Shown: positions 51,206-62,145 of the stretch, in pieces | How positions within the stretch are numbered: the stretch's first letter is position 1 | Layout of the letters: every line of letters begins with the position of its first letter | Assembly: GCF_910592395.1 (NCBI RefSeq) | Contig: NC_088317.1 | Location: forward strand, 12,152,001 to 12,216,000 | Direction of reading: 5' to 3' | Length of the DNA: 64,000 nucleotides | DNA from: Lineus longissimus | Taxonomy: Eukaryota > Nemertea > Pilidiophora > Heteronemertea > Lineidae | Translations under genes and position numbers: made by a program | Notes under the pieces: model-generated | Told to the model about the DNA's origin: nothing | Database searches by the model: none | What the model saw: only the letters and a program-made list of their open reading frames with translations

Positions 51206-52759
51206 ACTGAACTAGGGGTCCAAGTTTCTTAGAAGCTTTGTCAATATCACCATTCGTGTCTCTAAATAATAAGTCCAACGCCCGACTTGATCTTGTTTTT
51301 ATATCAAGCATGAACAGTTTCTTGCAACTTTTTTTCTCTTCCGCTGTATCGCCAGGAAAACAGTTCTCGCTAAACTCAGATTTTAAACCAGCCCTGAACA
51401 TGGCCTGCCCCAGGTGGATAGGGTCGGTTTGGGGTTTGACAGTAAAAAGGGTTTTAAAGATCTTATCAGTTGCATCTTTCACACCATGATATGCAGCACT
51501 GTCCCCATCTGTAGTCAAGTACTCGATATGAATCCCTTCCTTCGCAAGATTCTGGGCAATGGTTTTTGCCAGGGAATATTCGGTGAACGGGTCAGACTCA
51601 GGAAAGTTAGCTGTACATTGGTGATGCCTTTCATTGTGAATGCTAGGGGTGTCCATATTTCTTGCCGCTGACTGTCGAGTAGTAGGCCTAGGCTTTTCGA
51701 CCTGTTGTGGTTTTTTGATGTTTGGGGCACTTCCACAATTAACTGGTAATCCCCGAGCTCGACGGTATGCACCACGCCAACACAGTTTATTATCAAACGC
51801 AATGTCTATCACTTTTTTTTCATCAGTCAAATTTTCAGTTGCAATTTCAATAACCTGAGAAGCAGCCTGGCCAAGTTTGCCCCTGGTTGTGATGCGCTGA
51901 CTGTTGTAACGCCCATCCATCGAAACATTAAATGCCCCAGTGTCTGAATGTCCTCGCAATCGGTTTATTTCCCTCAAATCATTTCTGATATTGGCCATAT
52001 CCCTCTGATTCAGAGAAACTATCTTTTCCCCAACTTTATTCGCTTGTGTTTGCATGTGACTAAGACAAGGTGTCGGTAACCCCATGGTGTTCAGAATTTG
52101 GCTAGCTTTGAAGTTTCCAATAGTTGAATCCAAGAGTGCACATTGTAGTGAAATGTTTGGAACAGCAGTTTTAGGCCCCCCTGTTGGTGCAGACTCCAAC
52201 TCTGAATATAATTTTCTCTTTTCTGATTTGTACATACAGTTATTGCATTTTACTCTACAGTCACACATAGACCCCTCTTATTAGTTTCAAGGTACGAAAA
52301 GTCTGGACTGTCACAACCTGTCTGGTTGTGAGACAAAATCACATTGTTCATCAAAGCCATCAATTTTTCAGTACTAATAACATAATTCTCATCCCTAATC
52401 CTACTCATGCTAACTAAATGTTTTGCTGAATGAATATGTACATGTTGATATTTTTGTGGTGGCTTGACATGCTCAATTGGGCGTAAAAGTTTAATCCTAC
52501 CAGAAGGTCGGTTGTGTATGTCTGGAACAATCCTCTCTCCGTCTCGTCCTCGAGTTGTGACTCGCATATGTTGAACTTCGGGCAGCCTAATCCATGTCGG
52601 CATATCATGTACAACTGAATAATCCTTTCTACATTTGTAACGGCTATGTCCCTTTCTGAAGTAAGTTCGTTTCCGTTTTGAAACCACAGTATGGAGACAA
52701 TCCGCACGTCGACTCCGCCTAGTCACAACCATCTTCGTTCGTTGGAATACCCAGCACAT
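51206..52759 (-). pseudogene. Mutator-like transposase-domain protein, frameshifted
   Basis: Two minus-strand frames overlap at 52250-52268. The upstream one (52759-52250, 169 codons) is basic and Arg/His-rich at its start. The downstream one (52268 to about 51206) starts CDCRVKCNNCMYKSEKRKL and holds the core: FNVSMDGRYNSQR, KLGQAASQVIEIATEN, a Cys-containing RGLPVNCG, then a CTANFPESDPF block, YLTTDGDSAAYHG, HLGQAMFRAG and FMLDIKTRS. These Asp-containing blocks match the Mutator-like transposase domain of animal elements. A one-base change near 52260 separates the frames. A 30-bp word at its end (51176-51205) recurs at 53436-53465. Confidence 0.6.
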
Positions 52760-54181
52760 ACTGATTCGTTTTCACTTTGGTGAGGTACCTGGAAGCAAAA
52801 GGGGTCAATTATAAACAAGGGATCTCTCACCATCTCAGAAGAAAAGAAAAAAACTCTGTATCAAGGTTTTTAAGGCCAAGAGATGGACTAGTGTACCACT
52901 TCTGTTGAAAGACGAGCAAATATGGGTCGCCCAGGTGTCCATTACTTGCTAATATTTTTTATATCTCTTGATTGACAACAGAAAAGATTTCTGTTTCTGG
53001 GAGGTTAGGAACCAGGGTATCAAACATACTGAAATTTGCACAAAAAGGGGTACAGACTATTGCATAATATTACATAACAACTGGGCGAAGCTTGATAAAT
53101 TTGGGTGTGTCCCTATTATGTAACTATTTTATAGGAAGAATCACATGTTTTATCATTTTTCAATCATTTTTCAGAAGAGGACACATCAGACTGACCCTTT
53201 CAATAGAAATTGGTGAGAACCTTGGTATTTGATGCAAGTGGTCATCTGTTGAGTACGTTGGACATCTATACTGAAAGTGTCTTTGGCTTGCATGTAAGTG
53301 ACATAAGTAAATTAATTATAATTAATGAGTTAAGGCTTCAATGCAAATTTGTTTTATCACTTCTTGTTGGCAAGGGTCAACTTTCTCAGAAAATGGGTAA
53401 CTTGAGTAGATTCGACTTTAACCCCTTGCCTATTAGGCACAACACCAGAGCCACCTGTAATGGAATGGGTGTCAAATTGTTGAATAACAAAAACATAATT
53501 TAGACACTGGAATAGAAGGGGTTAATGATTAGCTGAAGTAGAAAAATAGGGATTTGAAATATTAAACTGGATTCAAGCTTTAGAATAAAATTCATTTTGG
53601 GCAGGGGTTTCGTCACTAATGCCAGGGGGCAGCACAGAGGAGAGCTTCTGTACCAGTAGACAGTTTGACTGAGCGTGTGAAATCTGAGGGTACATTTTTA
53701 AAAATCAATATTTCTCAAAATTTCCGTGGTGAACCCCACGCAAAATTTTCAGGGTAAGTGGCCCGGATGATGTATATTGACCCCCTAAAGCGGTTTGGTT
53801 TGAAACCCGGATTTGATATTTTTCGCTGATTTTTGAAACAACTGGAAAATGACTTAAAAAACGATACCGGTGTTGTGCCCGCTGCCCTCGGCCTCGGCCT
53901 ACGTTCCCAATGCCCACATATGGCCATGGGCTTCGATTTATCCTAATATTTTAGCTTGTTGACAATTGAACGTAATATCTAGGGTGACAGGGCCCTACAC
54001 TGATTGGGAGACTACCATGATACCTACCCGAAAACGATATCTTCTCAAAAAAATTACAGAAACGCGCACATGGTGACGTATTTCACGAGGTAAGGCCTAT
54101 CTACTTTTCAACACCCACTTGCCTAATTTTCCCGATAGGGGTGCCACTGTACAATCGTGAAAAACACGTCCGACAGTCGCT
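52760..54181. other. No gene seen
   Basis: AT-rich DNA with frames of 70-97 codons lacking domains. Contains the second copy of the 30-bp word ggcacaacaccagagccacc at 53436. Confidence 0.45.
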
Positions 54182-54454
54182 GTAGTATGCACCGAGCATT
54201 ATCCGTTAGTTATATGAAATAACTTTTTCAGTAAAAACGATGTATTTTGGTTTGAAGAATACAATTCACAAAACATGTCCAACTTTTATTCCCGTTGTAG
54301 GGATTTCATTATGTTCGCTCTCCAAGAGAGCAATACTTTTTTAATGTTTGCCATATCTTGCATGTATTGAATTGTATTCTTTATGCCAAAAATGATATTT
54401 TTTATCTAACTCTTTTTGTCATATAACTCACGGATAATGCTCGGTGCATATTAC
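54182..54454. mobile_element. 273-bp MITE
   Basis: Ends gtagtatgcaccgagcatta and taatgctcggtgcatattac are inverted repeats of about 35 bp with few mismatches. An inner pair (gaatacaattca/tgaattgtattc) makes the whole unit nearly fold back. Non-coding. Confidence 0.8.
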
Positions 54455-54793
54455 TAAAACAATTTAAGCAATGAGGAACCGGCGTTAAGATAAATGCCAG
54501 TGGCGGCGCCACAATCGATCGTACCTTCTGACGCCAAGACGTCATTTTCTGGTCTGTTGACGTCGCATGAGGTCATCACGGGAAACCATTGCGTACATGT
54601 TTGCACAGGATTTCAACAACAGAAAACGTGCCCAATAACTGGCATCGCGCATATTTTCCGCAAAATTATCTTAAGAAACTGATAGCTCAATAGATTTAAA
54701 ACAGGAAGATGCAAACGTCGCCGAAATCGGTCGAAAATAAGCGATCGTTTTCGGGCTCAGAAATAACATGATAATGCATTGGAAATGGAGAGT

Positions 54794-55972
54794 TTAACAT
54801 AACATAACATAACATAACATAACATAACATAATTTATTTCTCTCCAAAAAACCCTTTCGGGTATAAGAGGTTACATGATTTAACATATACATATGGTGGA
54901 CCAAGCTGATGAATTCTTTACAAAAACTATGAATATTGTCTAAGTTTACCCGGGAACATTTAGTCATAATGCGATGGAAAAATTCATGATAAAAAACCTG
55001 AGGTAATTCTTTTAAGTTTGGAAACAACCTTACTCGCATGTGACGGAAATACGGACACGTAATAAAATAATGAAGTTCGTCTCTTACACAAACCTGGTCA
55101 CAAAGACCACAAATATTTTCTGCAGTTTCATTTCTATACATTCTGGTTACTGTTTCTGGGAATTTTATAGATCCAGTACGAAATTTACAAATACTGACCG
55201 TTTGATATAATGGTAATTTTTTAACATAGGGCTCCATATTCAGGTTTTGTTTAAACATTCTATAAATTATACATCTGAAATCGTTATTTACCTCGTTTCT
55301 CCATAGTTGTTCACACTGGTCTCTCATTATCTGTTCAACTACAATTTTCAGTTCTCGTAGGGACAAAACCTCGGGAGTATACCAAATTTGAGTGAGGCCA
55401 CAGCCGTCTAGAACAGTTTTCACACTTTTACACCAGCCTTGGTTTAAATAACCCTTGTCTAAATGCTCCCTAGTTATGTTATAAAAGATATAAGCCCATT
55501 TATCTGTTTTTCCAATTCTGAGTCTGTTCCAAAAAGATAACATTCGCACGGCTATGTGAATCTTCAAAGAGTGTCGCCCAAGTTCTCCCATTACCATTAC
55601 TGTAGGAGTTCTTAACGGTAATCGGAGCAAATATTTGCAAAATTTAACTTGTACACGGTCCAGCAACTCGGTGTTTTGGTTACCCCACACCTCACTACCA
55701 TATAGCAAAACTGGTGTGACTACTTTGTCAAATATGTCTAGACTCAATTCGACCGTAAGAGAAAGTCTTCTACACGCTCTCAGTACACCAAACATGGCTT
55801 TCATACCTTTATTATATCTATCTTTTATTGCCCTCGCAAAATTTCCTTTATATGAGAATGTTACGCCTAAGTATGTGAAATGGTCTACCAACTCGAGTTT
55901 TGGTATGATCGATTGCAGCGCCACGCAGTGGATAAATCGCGCCGGTTCCTCATTGGACTTCATGTTTTTCAC
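54794..55972 (-). pseudogene. 5'-truncated LINE, C-terminal part of ORF2 with (TTATG)n tail
   Basis: 392 codons matching the region after the RT core: LVDHFTYLGVTFS (thumb), YGSEVWG, a long helical C-terminus, and a Cys/His motif CGLCDQVC...DELHYFITCPYF, like the final zinc motif of several LINE ORF2 proteins. No RT catalytic motifs or endonuclease. In minus orientation it ends in about six TTATG units (54797-54832), the 3' tail of the insertion. The open frame suggests it is not very old. The start is a truncation point. Confidence 0.8.
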
Positions 55973-56227
55973 GCTTAGACAGTGGCGCCTCTATCGGGAA
56001 AACTTGGAAAGTGTTCAAAAGTCATAACCATTTTGATGATAGCTATAATAAATTGGTTGTTCTTTTGTTGGCACCCGCACAAAATGTTCATGCACGTTCA
56101 CAATATTTCTGTACATATAGTACGAATAAACATAAACATATATATATAAATGTCGAAACGATCCGTGCTACATTGTAACATGCCTGCCAACACAGGCCGC
56201 CATTTTTATTTTACTACTGCACGATTC

Positions 56228-56828
56228 GTGGGGTTAATAATAATAAAGTTATAATAAAGTTAAATTTATAAAGCGCTGTTTCCATTTGAAAATGTTCAAA
56301 AGCGCTCCCCACTATAGTTGACAGTCATTAGAAATGTTTTCTGAAAAGCTCAGTTTTTAGAGCCTTCCTGAACTTGTTCAGAGTGTCCTCCTGGCGTAGG
56401 CCTTGGCCGAGAGAGTTCCAAGCCAATGCGGCCGCTGAGCTGAAAGCTCTCCCGCCAAAACTCGAGCTTTGGAACCGTGGGGTGACGAGAAGGTTCTTGT
56501 CCGCAGATCTAAGTGCACGCTTTGGTGCGTACGGCACTAACAGTTCCTCCAGATATTTCGGGGCCAGTTGGCGATAACATTTGTAGACAACTGTTAGGAT
56601 TTTAAACTCAATCCGCGCTCGTATGGGTAACCAGTGCAGGTCTCGAAGCGTTGGTGTGATATGGTCCCGTTTGCGAGTGCGAGTCACCAGACGTGCAGCG
56701 TTGTTTTGCACCATTTGTAGTTTTGATGAGAGTTCACTGGATATATTGAACAATAGGCTGCTGCAGTAATCCAGCCTGGACAACACAAGAGCCTGAACGA
56801 GAGTTCTTGTCGCGTCTCGTGTTAACAT
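56228..56828 (-). pseudogene. 5'-truncated CR1/L2-type LINE
   Basis: 166 codons of the ORF2 C-terminus: VLSRLDYCSSLLFN, LQMVQNNAARLV, LHWLPIRARIEFKILTVVYK, and the final AFSSAAALAWNSLGQGLR ... FRKALKTELF. This word order is typical of the CR1/L2 group. The 3' UTR carries agcgctttataaattta and a (taa)n-type tail near 56230. It is unrelated to the LINE at 54794 and lies in the same orientation. Confidence 0.82.
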
Positions 56829-57248
56829 GTTCGCACAGGTAGGCCCCTACGTGAAAATATCAGACCCATAACGAGCGTTAGATCAACACAAAATTAATTG
56901 ATACACACAACTTAAAACATTCTCACTCATTATTATTTTATTTCCAGATTACATGCGTGTTTTTTGTAGGTTTTGTTAGAATGATTCGATCGGAATAGGA
57001 TATATTGTGATAGCATTCCGCGAAGTTACTATTTATAGCTCACAAGGTCATTTGCATAAGATATTGATGACGTTTTAGTCACGTGACAGTCGGACATCGC
57101 CACTTATTTCTACGCATTAGAGCTTATTTCAAAGTCAATTATCTTTGACCCTGCATTGTTTTCAGCATAAATGATACCATAGAGTCAGAGAGAGAAATAT
57201 TCAGAACAATTATGTAGTATTTCCAACACTCGGACATGTGCCAGATTG
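56829..57248. other. No gene seen
   Basis: Non-coding flank of the Ty3 element. Confidence 0.45.
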
Positions 57249-57253
57249 AATCT

Positions 57254-57415
57254 TTTCATGTATCACAATAACAAGTTGATTCAGTGGTTTTTATTCACTG
57301 TAAATCGATCGGCTTCAGCGCCATTGAAGATCCGCGGCATTAGCGTCATACACGAGAACATTTAACGCGACCACTATTAATATACAGCGTGTCTCTAAAT
57401 AACCACAACACGACA
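57254..57415 (-). repeat. 3' LTR of the Ty3 element
   Basis: 162 bp; compared with the other LTR it lacks tacttcta after gttga. Confidence 0.9.
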
Positions 57416-57895
57416 TCCCTCCCTTTATACTTAATTACTTTAGTAATTAGATAAAGAAAGTCCAAACCAAGAATGTCCTAGTTTTAACTCAACTCAGGTT
57501 TGGAGGGGTCGTCTCAAACTCTAAAGATATAATTCAAACTACTTAAACTCGAAATGGTACGTGAATACTGATTGACTTATGATTGTCCAACTCTAATAAC
57601 ATGAACACTAATAGTCCAGAAAACAGTCAACTCATAATCACTCAAACCCGTAACGATCATTTAAAATAGGGGTAGGCGACAAATGAGCTAGAACAGCGAT
57701 CCACCTGCATCCTTGCTAATTTGTTTTTCAACCCTGAGTAATAATAATTACAAATAGACTATCCATTAGGATTACAATACAGATTAGTTAGAACAGCAAT
57801 CCGCCTACATCCTGACTAATCTGTGTATACGGTACCATTAATTAGTACACATGGTTTAGGACAGAACATAGTCCTTCAACCTAGGGGGTGGGTTT
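57416..57895. other. Ty3 3' non-coding region
   Basis: Includes a ~40-bp word repeated twice (agaacagcgatccacctgca near 57692; agaacagcaatccgcctaca near 57790). Confidence 0.6.
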
Positions 57896-59023
57896 CTAGC
57901 CCTTGTTGGCCTTTGCTGTACCACAACTGGTGTTTTCGGAATGTCCGGTGGTTTCGTCTCGAGAAGTGTCGTCGGCCCGATTCTGCACAGTTGGTTGCTC
58001 GTTAACCTGTGTAGGTTCCGGTTCCTCCGTGATCTCGTCATCAATCGTAATGTTAGGCGTATTGTAGCGCTTCATGAACGATAGATTGCGATCGTAACGT
58101 ACGCCAGCTGGTGACTCCACGGTAACTTTGCTTCCCGTCTTTCGAACTACAGTGTACGGCCCCGGTCGAAATGGCGTGTCCATTTTGTTCATCCGATCTT
58201 GCTTGACGAATACCATCTCTCCCACCTTAATGTCGGATTCCGATGCGTTCCAACGTTTATCTGCGTACAGCTTTGCCTTCCCTTTCAGCTCAGCATCTCG
58301 ATCTCGTATCTCAAGGTCATCGCCTACGCCATGTCCCAACTCCGGAATCTTCGTCCTTAACTTTCTGCCAAACAGGAGCTCAGCAGGGCTTTGGCCAGTG
58401 GATGGGTGTGGCTTAGCTCGATAAGCTGCGATGTACTTCAATATTTCTATCTTCCAATCTCCTCCTTGAGCTTGTGCGATTTTCATTCGTTTTTCAAGGG
58501 ATTGGTTCTGCCGCTCAACTTCACCGTTCGCCTGTGGCCACTTTGGAATGGCCTTGTGGTGATCGATACCACATTCGTCCATGTATGCCTTAAATTCATA
58601 TGCTATGAACTGTGGACCGTTGTCACTATAGAGTTTTATAGGAAGTCCGTGTCGCGCAAACACTTTCCTGAATACATTTATAGTCTTATCAGCGGTGGTG
58701 GATTTCATGATCTCCACCTCATAGTAGCGGCTATAGTAATCAATGATTACCAGTATCATTTCTCCTTTGGGTAACGGGCCCAAAAAGTCAGCGGAAATAT
58801 CTTCCCACGGTTCACTTGGTAATACGGTACTTTGGATCGGTTCTGGCGGATTAGGTTTGCTCGTGAGCTGGCAACCATGGCATGTTTTAACAAGTCTTTC
58901 CACGTCCTTTTCCAAGCCTGGCCACCACCCTTTGGTTCGCAGTGTCTGTTTTGTACCAACAACGCCTAGGTGACCCTCATGCGCTAGTGCGAGGATCCTA
59001 GGTCTCAGTGTTTTGGGGATCAC
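57896..59023 (-). CDS. Ty3 integrase (open, part of pol)
   Basis: 375 codons; the frame continues upstream to a stop near 59090. HHCC zinc region (HEGHLGVVGTK ... CHGCQ), then the core: Asp in ISADFLGPL (about 100), Asp in LYSDNGPQF (about 153), Glu in NGEVERQN (about 188). C-terminal GPYTVV-type domain near 285-300 and a Glu/Thr-rich tail. All catalytic residues are present, so this is the best preserved part of the element. Confidence 0.9.
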   Translation of the reverse strand: MIPKTLRPRILALAHEGHLGVVGTKQTLRTKGWWPGLEKDVERLVKTCHGCQLTSKPNPPEPIQSTVLPSEPWEDISADFLGPLPKGEMILVIIDYYSRYYEVEIMKSTTADKTINVFRKVFARHGLPIKLYSDNGPQFIAYEFKAYMDECGIDHHKAIPKWPQANGEVERQNQSLEKRMKIAQAQGGDWKIEILKYIAAYRAKPHPSTGQSPAELLFGRKLRTKIPELGHGVGDDLEIRDRDAELKGKAKLYADKRWNASESDIKVGEMVFVKQDRMNKMDTPFRPGPYTVVRKTGSKVTVESPAGVRYDRNLSFMKRYNTPNITIDDEITEEPEPTQVNEQPTVQNRADDTSRDETTGHSENTSCGTAKANKG

Positions 59024-59089
59024 GATGCGTGTGCCCCGCAGAACCAGTTTACCTATTACGCAAAGTTCATGTGCTATCGCCGCATATAT

Positions 59090-59770
59090 TTACTTGTCAC
59101 AACCATCCCAGCGCCCAGTGTCCAAACACTTTCTGACCTCAAACAAATCATCGTCCTCAGCTGACGCTCTTTCTATTTCGTGAGTATTGACCGCCCTTGG
59201 AGTGGCGCTTATCGCGACAAATCGCACGTAATCCTCGGTCTCGTTTTCGATGTTATCTTCCTTACGAATGTCCTCCTTTCTTATCAATCTGGATAGCGAA
59301 TCGGCAACGTTATTCTTACCCGCAATGTGGACTACGCGATAATCATAAGGTTGTAACCTCAAGACCCATCGTTATATTCGTGCGCAAGGTTTTGAACGGG
59401 GACTGTATATGAATTCCAGCGGCTTGTGATCAGTCAGCAGATCAAACTTTATTCCGTATACGTACGGGTGAAATTTCTCGCACGCCCACACTAGACCGAG
59501 CGCCTCCTTTTCGGTCTGTGAATATCGTCGCTCAACCGGAGTCAGACTTCGGCTGGCATAACTGACAACTCTGTGGATCCCGTGCTGCTCCTTGATCAGG
59601 ATCGCGCCCAAACCAACGGGTCCAGCGTCGGCCATAACCTTGGTCGGTGAATCCATGTCGAAGTATGCAAGAGTCTCTGCATTGCCCAATATCTTTTTGA
59701 GCTTCTCAAATGCTGCCGTTTCCTCAGCTCCAAATTCGAAAGGTTAGTCCTTTCGCGTTAGTTTCCTCAG
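59090..59770 (-). pseudogene. Ty3 RNase H and connection segment
   Basis: RNase H residues are present: Asp in VMADAGPVGLGA, Glu in SQTEKEALGL, Asp in LLTDHKPLEF, and NNVADSLSR. In-frame stops lie after SKPCARI (near 59375) and after GCDK (near 59090). Upstream, a frameshift and another stop (RKD-stop-PFEFG near 59744) separate it from RT. Confidence 0.85.
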
Positions 59771-59774
59771 GGGA

Positions 59775-60962
59775 TCAGAAATCGTAGTCAAATTCGGAAA
59801 TGAAGCGAGAACAGAATGTCACTAGCCTCAAGAAACTCCTGACTTCCGAGCTGCTTTCAGGTATCCTTGCATTTGGTATAGCGGCAACTTTCTCCTTCGT
59901 GATATCCAGACCCTTATCTGACAGCTGGTGTCCGAAGAAGTCTAGATTGTCAACACCAAATAGGCACTCATCCCAGTTTAGTGTGGCACCTGCTTTCGAC
60001 AGTGCAGCTAAACACTTGTAAAGTCTCTCATCATGCTCCTCATCCAGTCCATGTACGATTATGTCATTCGATATGTTTTCTACTCCCGGGAGACCTTGGA
60101 TGATCTTGTGAATCTCATGTTGATATATCTCACTTGCAGCATTGACACCAAACAAGAGGCGTTTGTATCTGTACAATCCACAATGAGTAACAAATGTCAC
60201 GGCTCTCCGCGATTCAGGATGAAGCTCTAATTGGTGGTACCCCCACTTTAATTCCAGCTTTGTGAACTTGTTGCTCTTGGCCATTCCTTGCAAGACCTCG
60301 TCTACCATAGGAATTGGGTGTCGTTCACGTTCTATGGCTTCATTCACACGGCGCATGTCAACGCATAATCTCACGTCTCCACTTGGTTTTGGTACGATGA
60401 CCATCGGACTGACCCAAGGTGTCGGTTCCTCTACAGGTTCGATTACGTCTTGTTGGACCAATTCGTCGATTTTGTCATCCACCTTTTTCCTCAGACCAAA
60501 CAGCGTTATTCTGACAGGTTGGGCTACCGGCTTGACATCAGGGTTTAATTTCAATTCCACCTGTCTACCTTTAATCTTTCCCAGACCTTCAAATAACTTT
60601 TTCGCCCGAAATTCCTTGACGATTTCATCGACTCTGGAGTTTGACCTGACTGTATTCACTTTACTGTCCTCTACACCAACCCTCAGGACACCTAGATTCT
60701 TTGCGGTGCTACTACCAATAAGACCGATACCCTTGCCCTTGATGACTAGAACCTCAGCTTTAAAGCTATTGTTCCCGCATTTGATCACACACGTGAACCG
60801 TCCCTTTACAGAAAGTGGTTTCTCCGACGCATAAGTGAAAAGTTTTCGTCCAGGTGAGGCTTCTGATTGACACAAAACTTTTTTCCGTTATAAGTCCTCC
60901 CACGTTGCCTCATCCACTATATTTACCGTCGCCCCTGAATCTACAAGCATGGGAAGTCCTAC
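59775..60962 (-). pseudogene. Ty3 protease and reverse transcriptase, catalytic residue changed
   Basis: Protease motif MLVDSGATVNIVD at about 60905-60950, followed by a taa stop (near 60891). RT continues: PTPWVSPMVIV, RLCVDMRRVNEA, TKLELKWGYHQ (usually LDL or similar, here LEL) and VENISNDIIVHG, where the second active-site block is normally a DD pair; here the first is Asn (aat). Both active-site blocks are thus altered and the enzyme should be inactive. Confidence 0.85.
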
Positions 60963-61009
60963 GCCTCCAACATTAAAGTTCAGCGTGTTTACCCTCTGGT
61001 GATTGGTGA

Positions 61010-61909
61010 TCAAAAGGCAAAATCCCCGGAGTCGTCGTCATCGACCTGATTCACAGTCGCCTTTTTGTCCTGCCATGGCTTCCCTTTTTTCTTGCTGCGA
61101 CAACAAACTTTGAAGTGTGTCTTTCCACCGCAAAGATTACAAGTTTGACCCTTGGCTGGACACTCAGGGTCCTTACCGAAGTGCCCACTTTGGCCACACC
61201 GAAAGCATCGCCCGGGTTAAGGATCCTTGCGATCCTTATGCTTCCACTCTGCTTTGGGTTTACCATGCGATTGTGACTTCGGTTTGTGCTCCGAAATCTT
61301 GTTCACACTGCCTACAGCGCCACCTGTCTTCATCGATTCTAGCTGGTAGTCCACTGCCTCGAGTTCCCTAGCGGTTTTCACAACACCATCTAATGTCAAA
61401 TCGTCTTTTTCAAGGAGTTTGCATCTTAGTTTTACAGACCGACATTTGTCTATGACTTGGTCCCGAACATCAGCATCCAAATTTGCAAAATTACAGAAAG
61501 CGGCTTGTTTCCGCAGACGTGCGATAAACTTATCAACCGTTTCCCCCTCCTGCTGAGACATTGACCTAAATACGTGTCGCTCATATGGCTCGTTCACCTT
61601 TACAACGAAATGTGCATTCAATGTACGCAGTGCAACACCTTATGCATCAGCATTGTCAACAAGATTGCCATCTGCATCAAGTACACGAGGGGTTGGCCTT
61701 GGATCGGCCAGAGTTTCGTATAAATCTTGTACATCAGGTCCCGCACAGTGCAACAGTAATGCTGTTTTCTGCTCAGCATTTACAACGGCCTTTGCAGCAA
61801 CATAGTATGCGAACGATTTTTGCCATTTGACCCAACGAGGTCCCACCGTGGCGGCGTTTCCGGAAATATCCAGTCGCTCTACCGCCTGTATTTCTACGGC
61901 TACGGCCAT
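61010..61909 (-). pseudogene. Ty3 Gag with two in-frame stops
   Basis: Starts MAVAVEIQAVERLD. The capsid region includes RWVKWQKSFAYYVAAK and FIARLRKQAAFC. A taa after NADA (near 61640) and a second after RKDP (near 61218) interrupt one continuous frame. It then gives two zinc knuckles (CFRCGQSGHFGKDPEC and CNLCGGKTHFKVC) and ends at 61010 with an Asp-rich tail. Protease lies in another frame, as usual. Confidence 0.85.
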
Positions 61910-61970
61910 GTTTTCTGTGCCTAACTTGTGTTTACTTTATACTAGAGTTCTTTTACTTCCTCGTCGCCAT

Positions 61971-62140
61971 TGTCATGTATCACAATAACAAGTTGATACT
62001 TCTATTCAGTGGTTTTTATTCACTCTAAATCGATCGGCTTCAGCGCCATTGAAGATCCGCGGCATTAGCGTCATACACGAGAACATTTAACGCGACCACT
62101 ATTTATATACAGCGTGTCTCTAAATAACCACAACACGACA
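61971..62140 (-). repeat. 5' LTR of the Ty3 element
   Basis: 170 bp, TGTCATGTATC to CACGACA in plus orientation, followed by AATCT. Confidence 0.92.
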
Positions 62141-62145
62141 AATCT

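Larger units (their letters stand above)
57254..62140 (-). mobile_element. Ty3/gypsy LTR retrotransposon (Mag-like), decayed
   Basis: LTRs at 57254-57415 and 61971-62140 (in plus orientation TGTCATGTATC to CACGACA; the left copy has TTTCATG). AATCT lies outside both (57249-57253, 62141-62145). Next to the 5' LTR the minus strand reads tggcgacgaggaa, a primer site common in Mag/SURL-type elements. Gag, protease, RT, RNase H and integrase are in order, with several in-frame stops and at least one frameshift. Confidence 0.92.
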
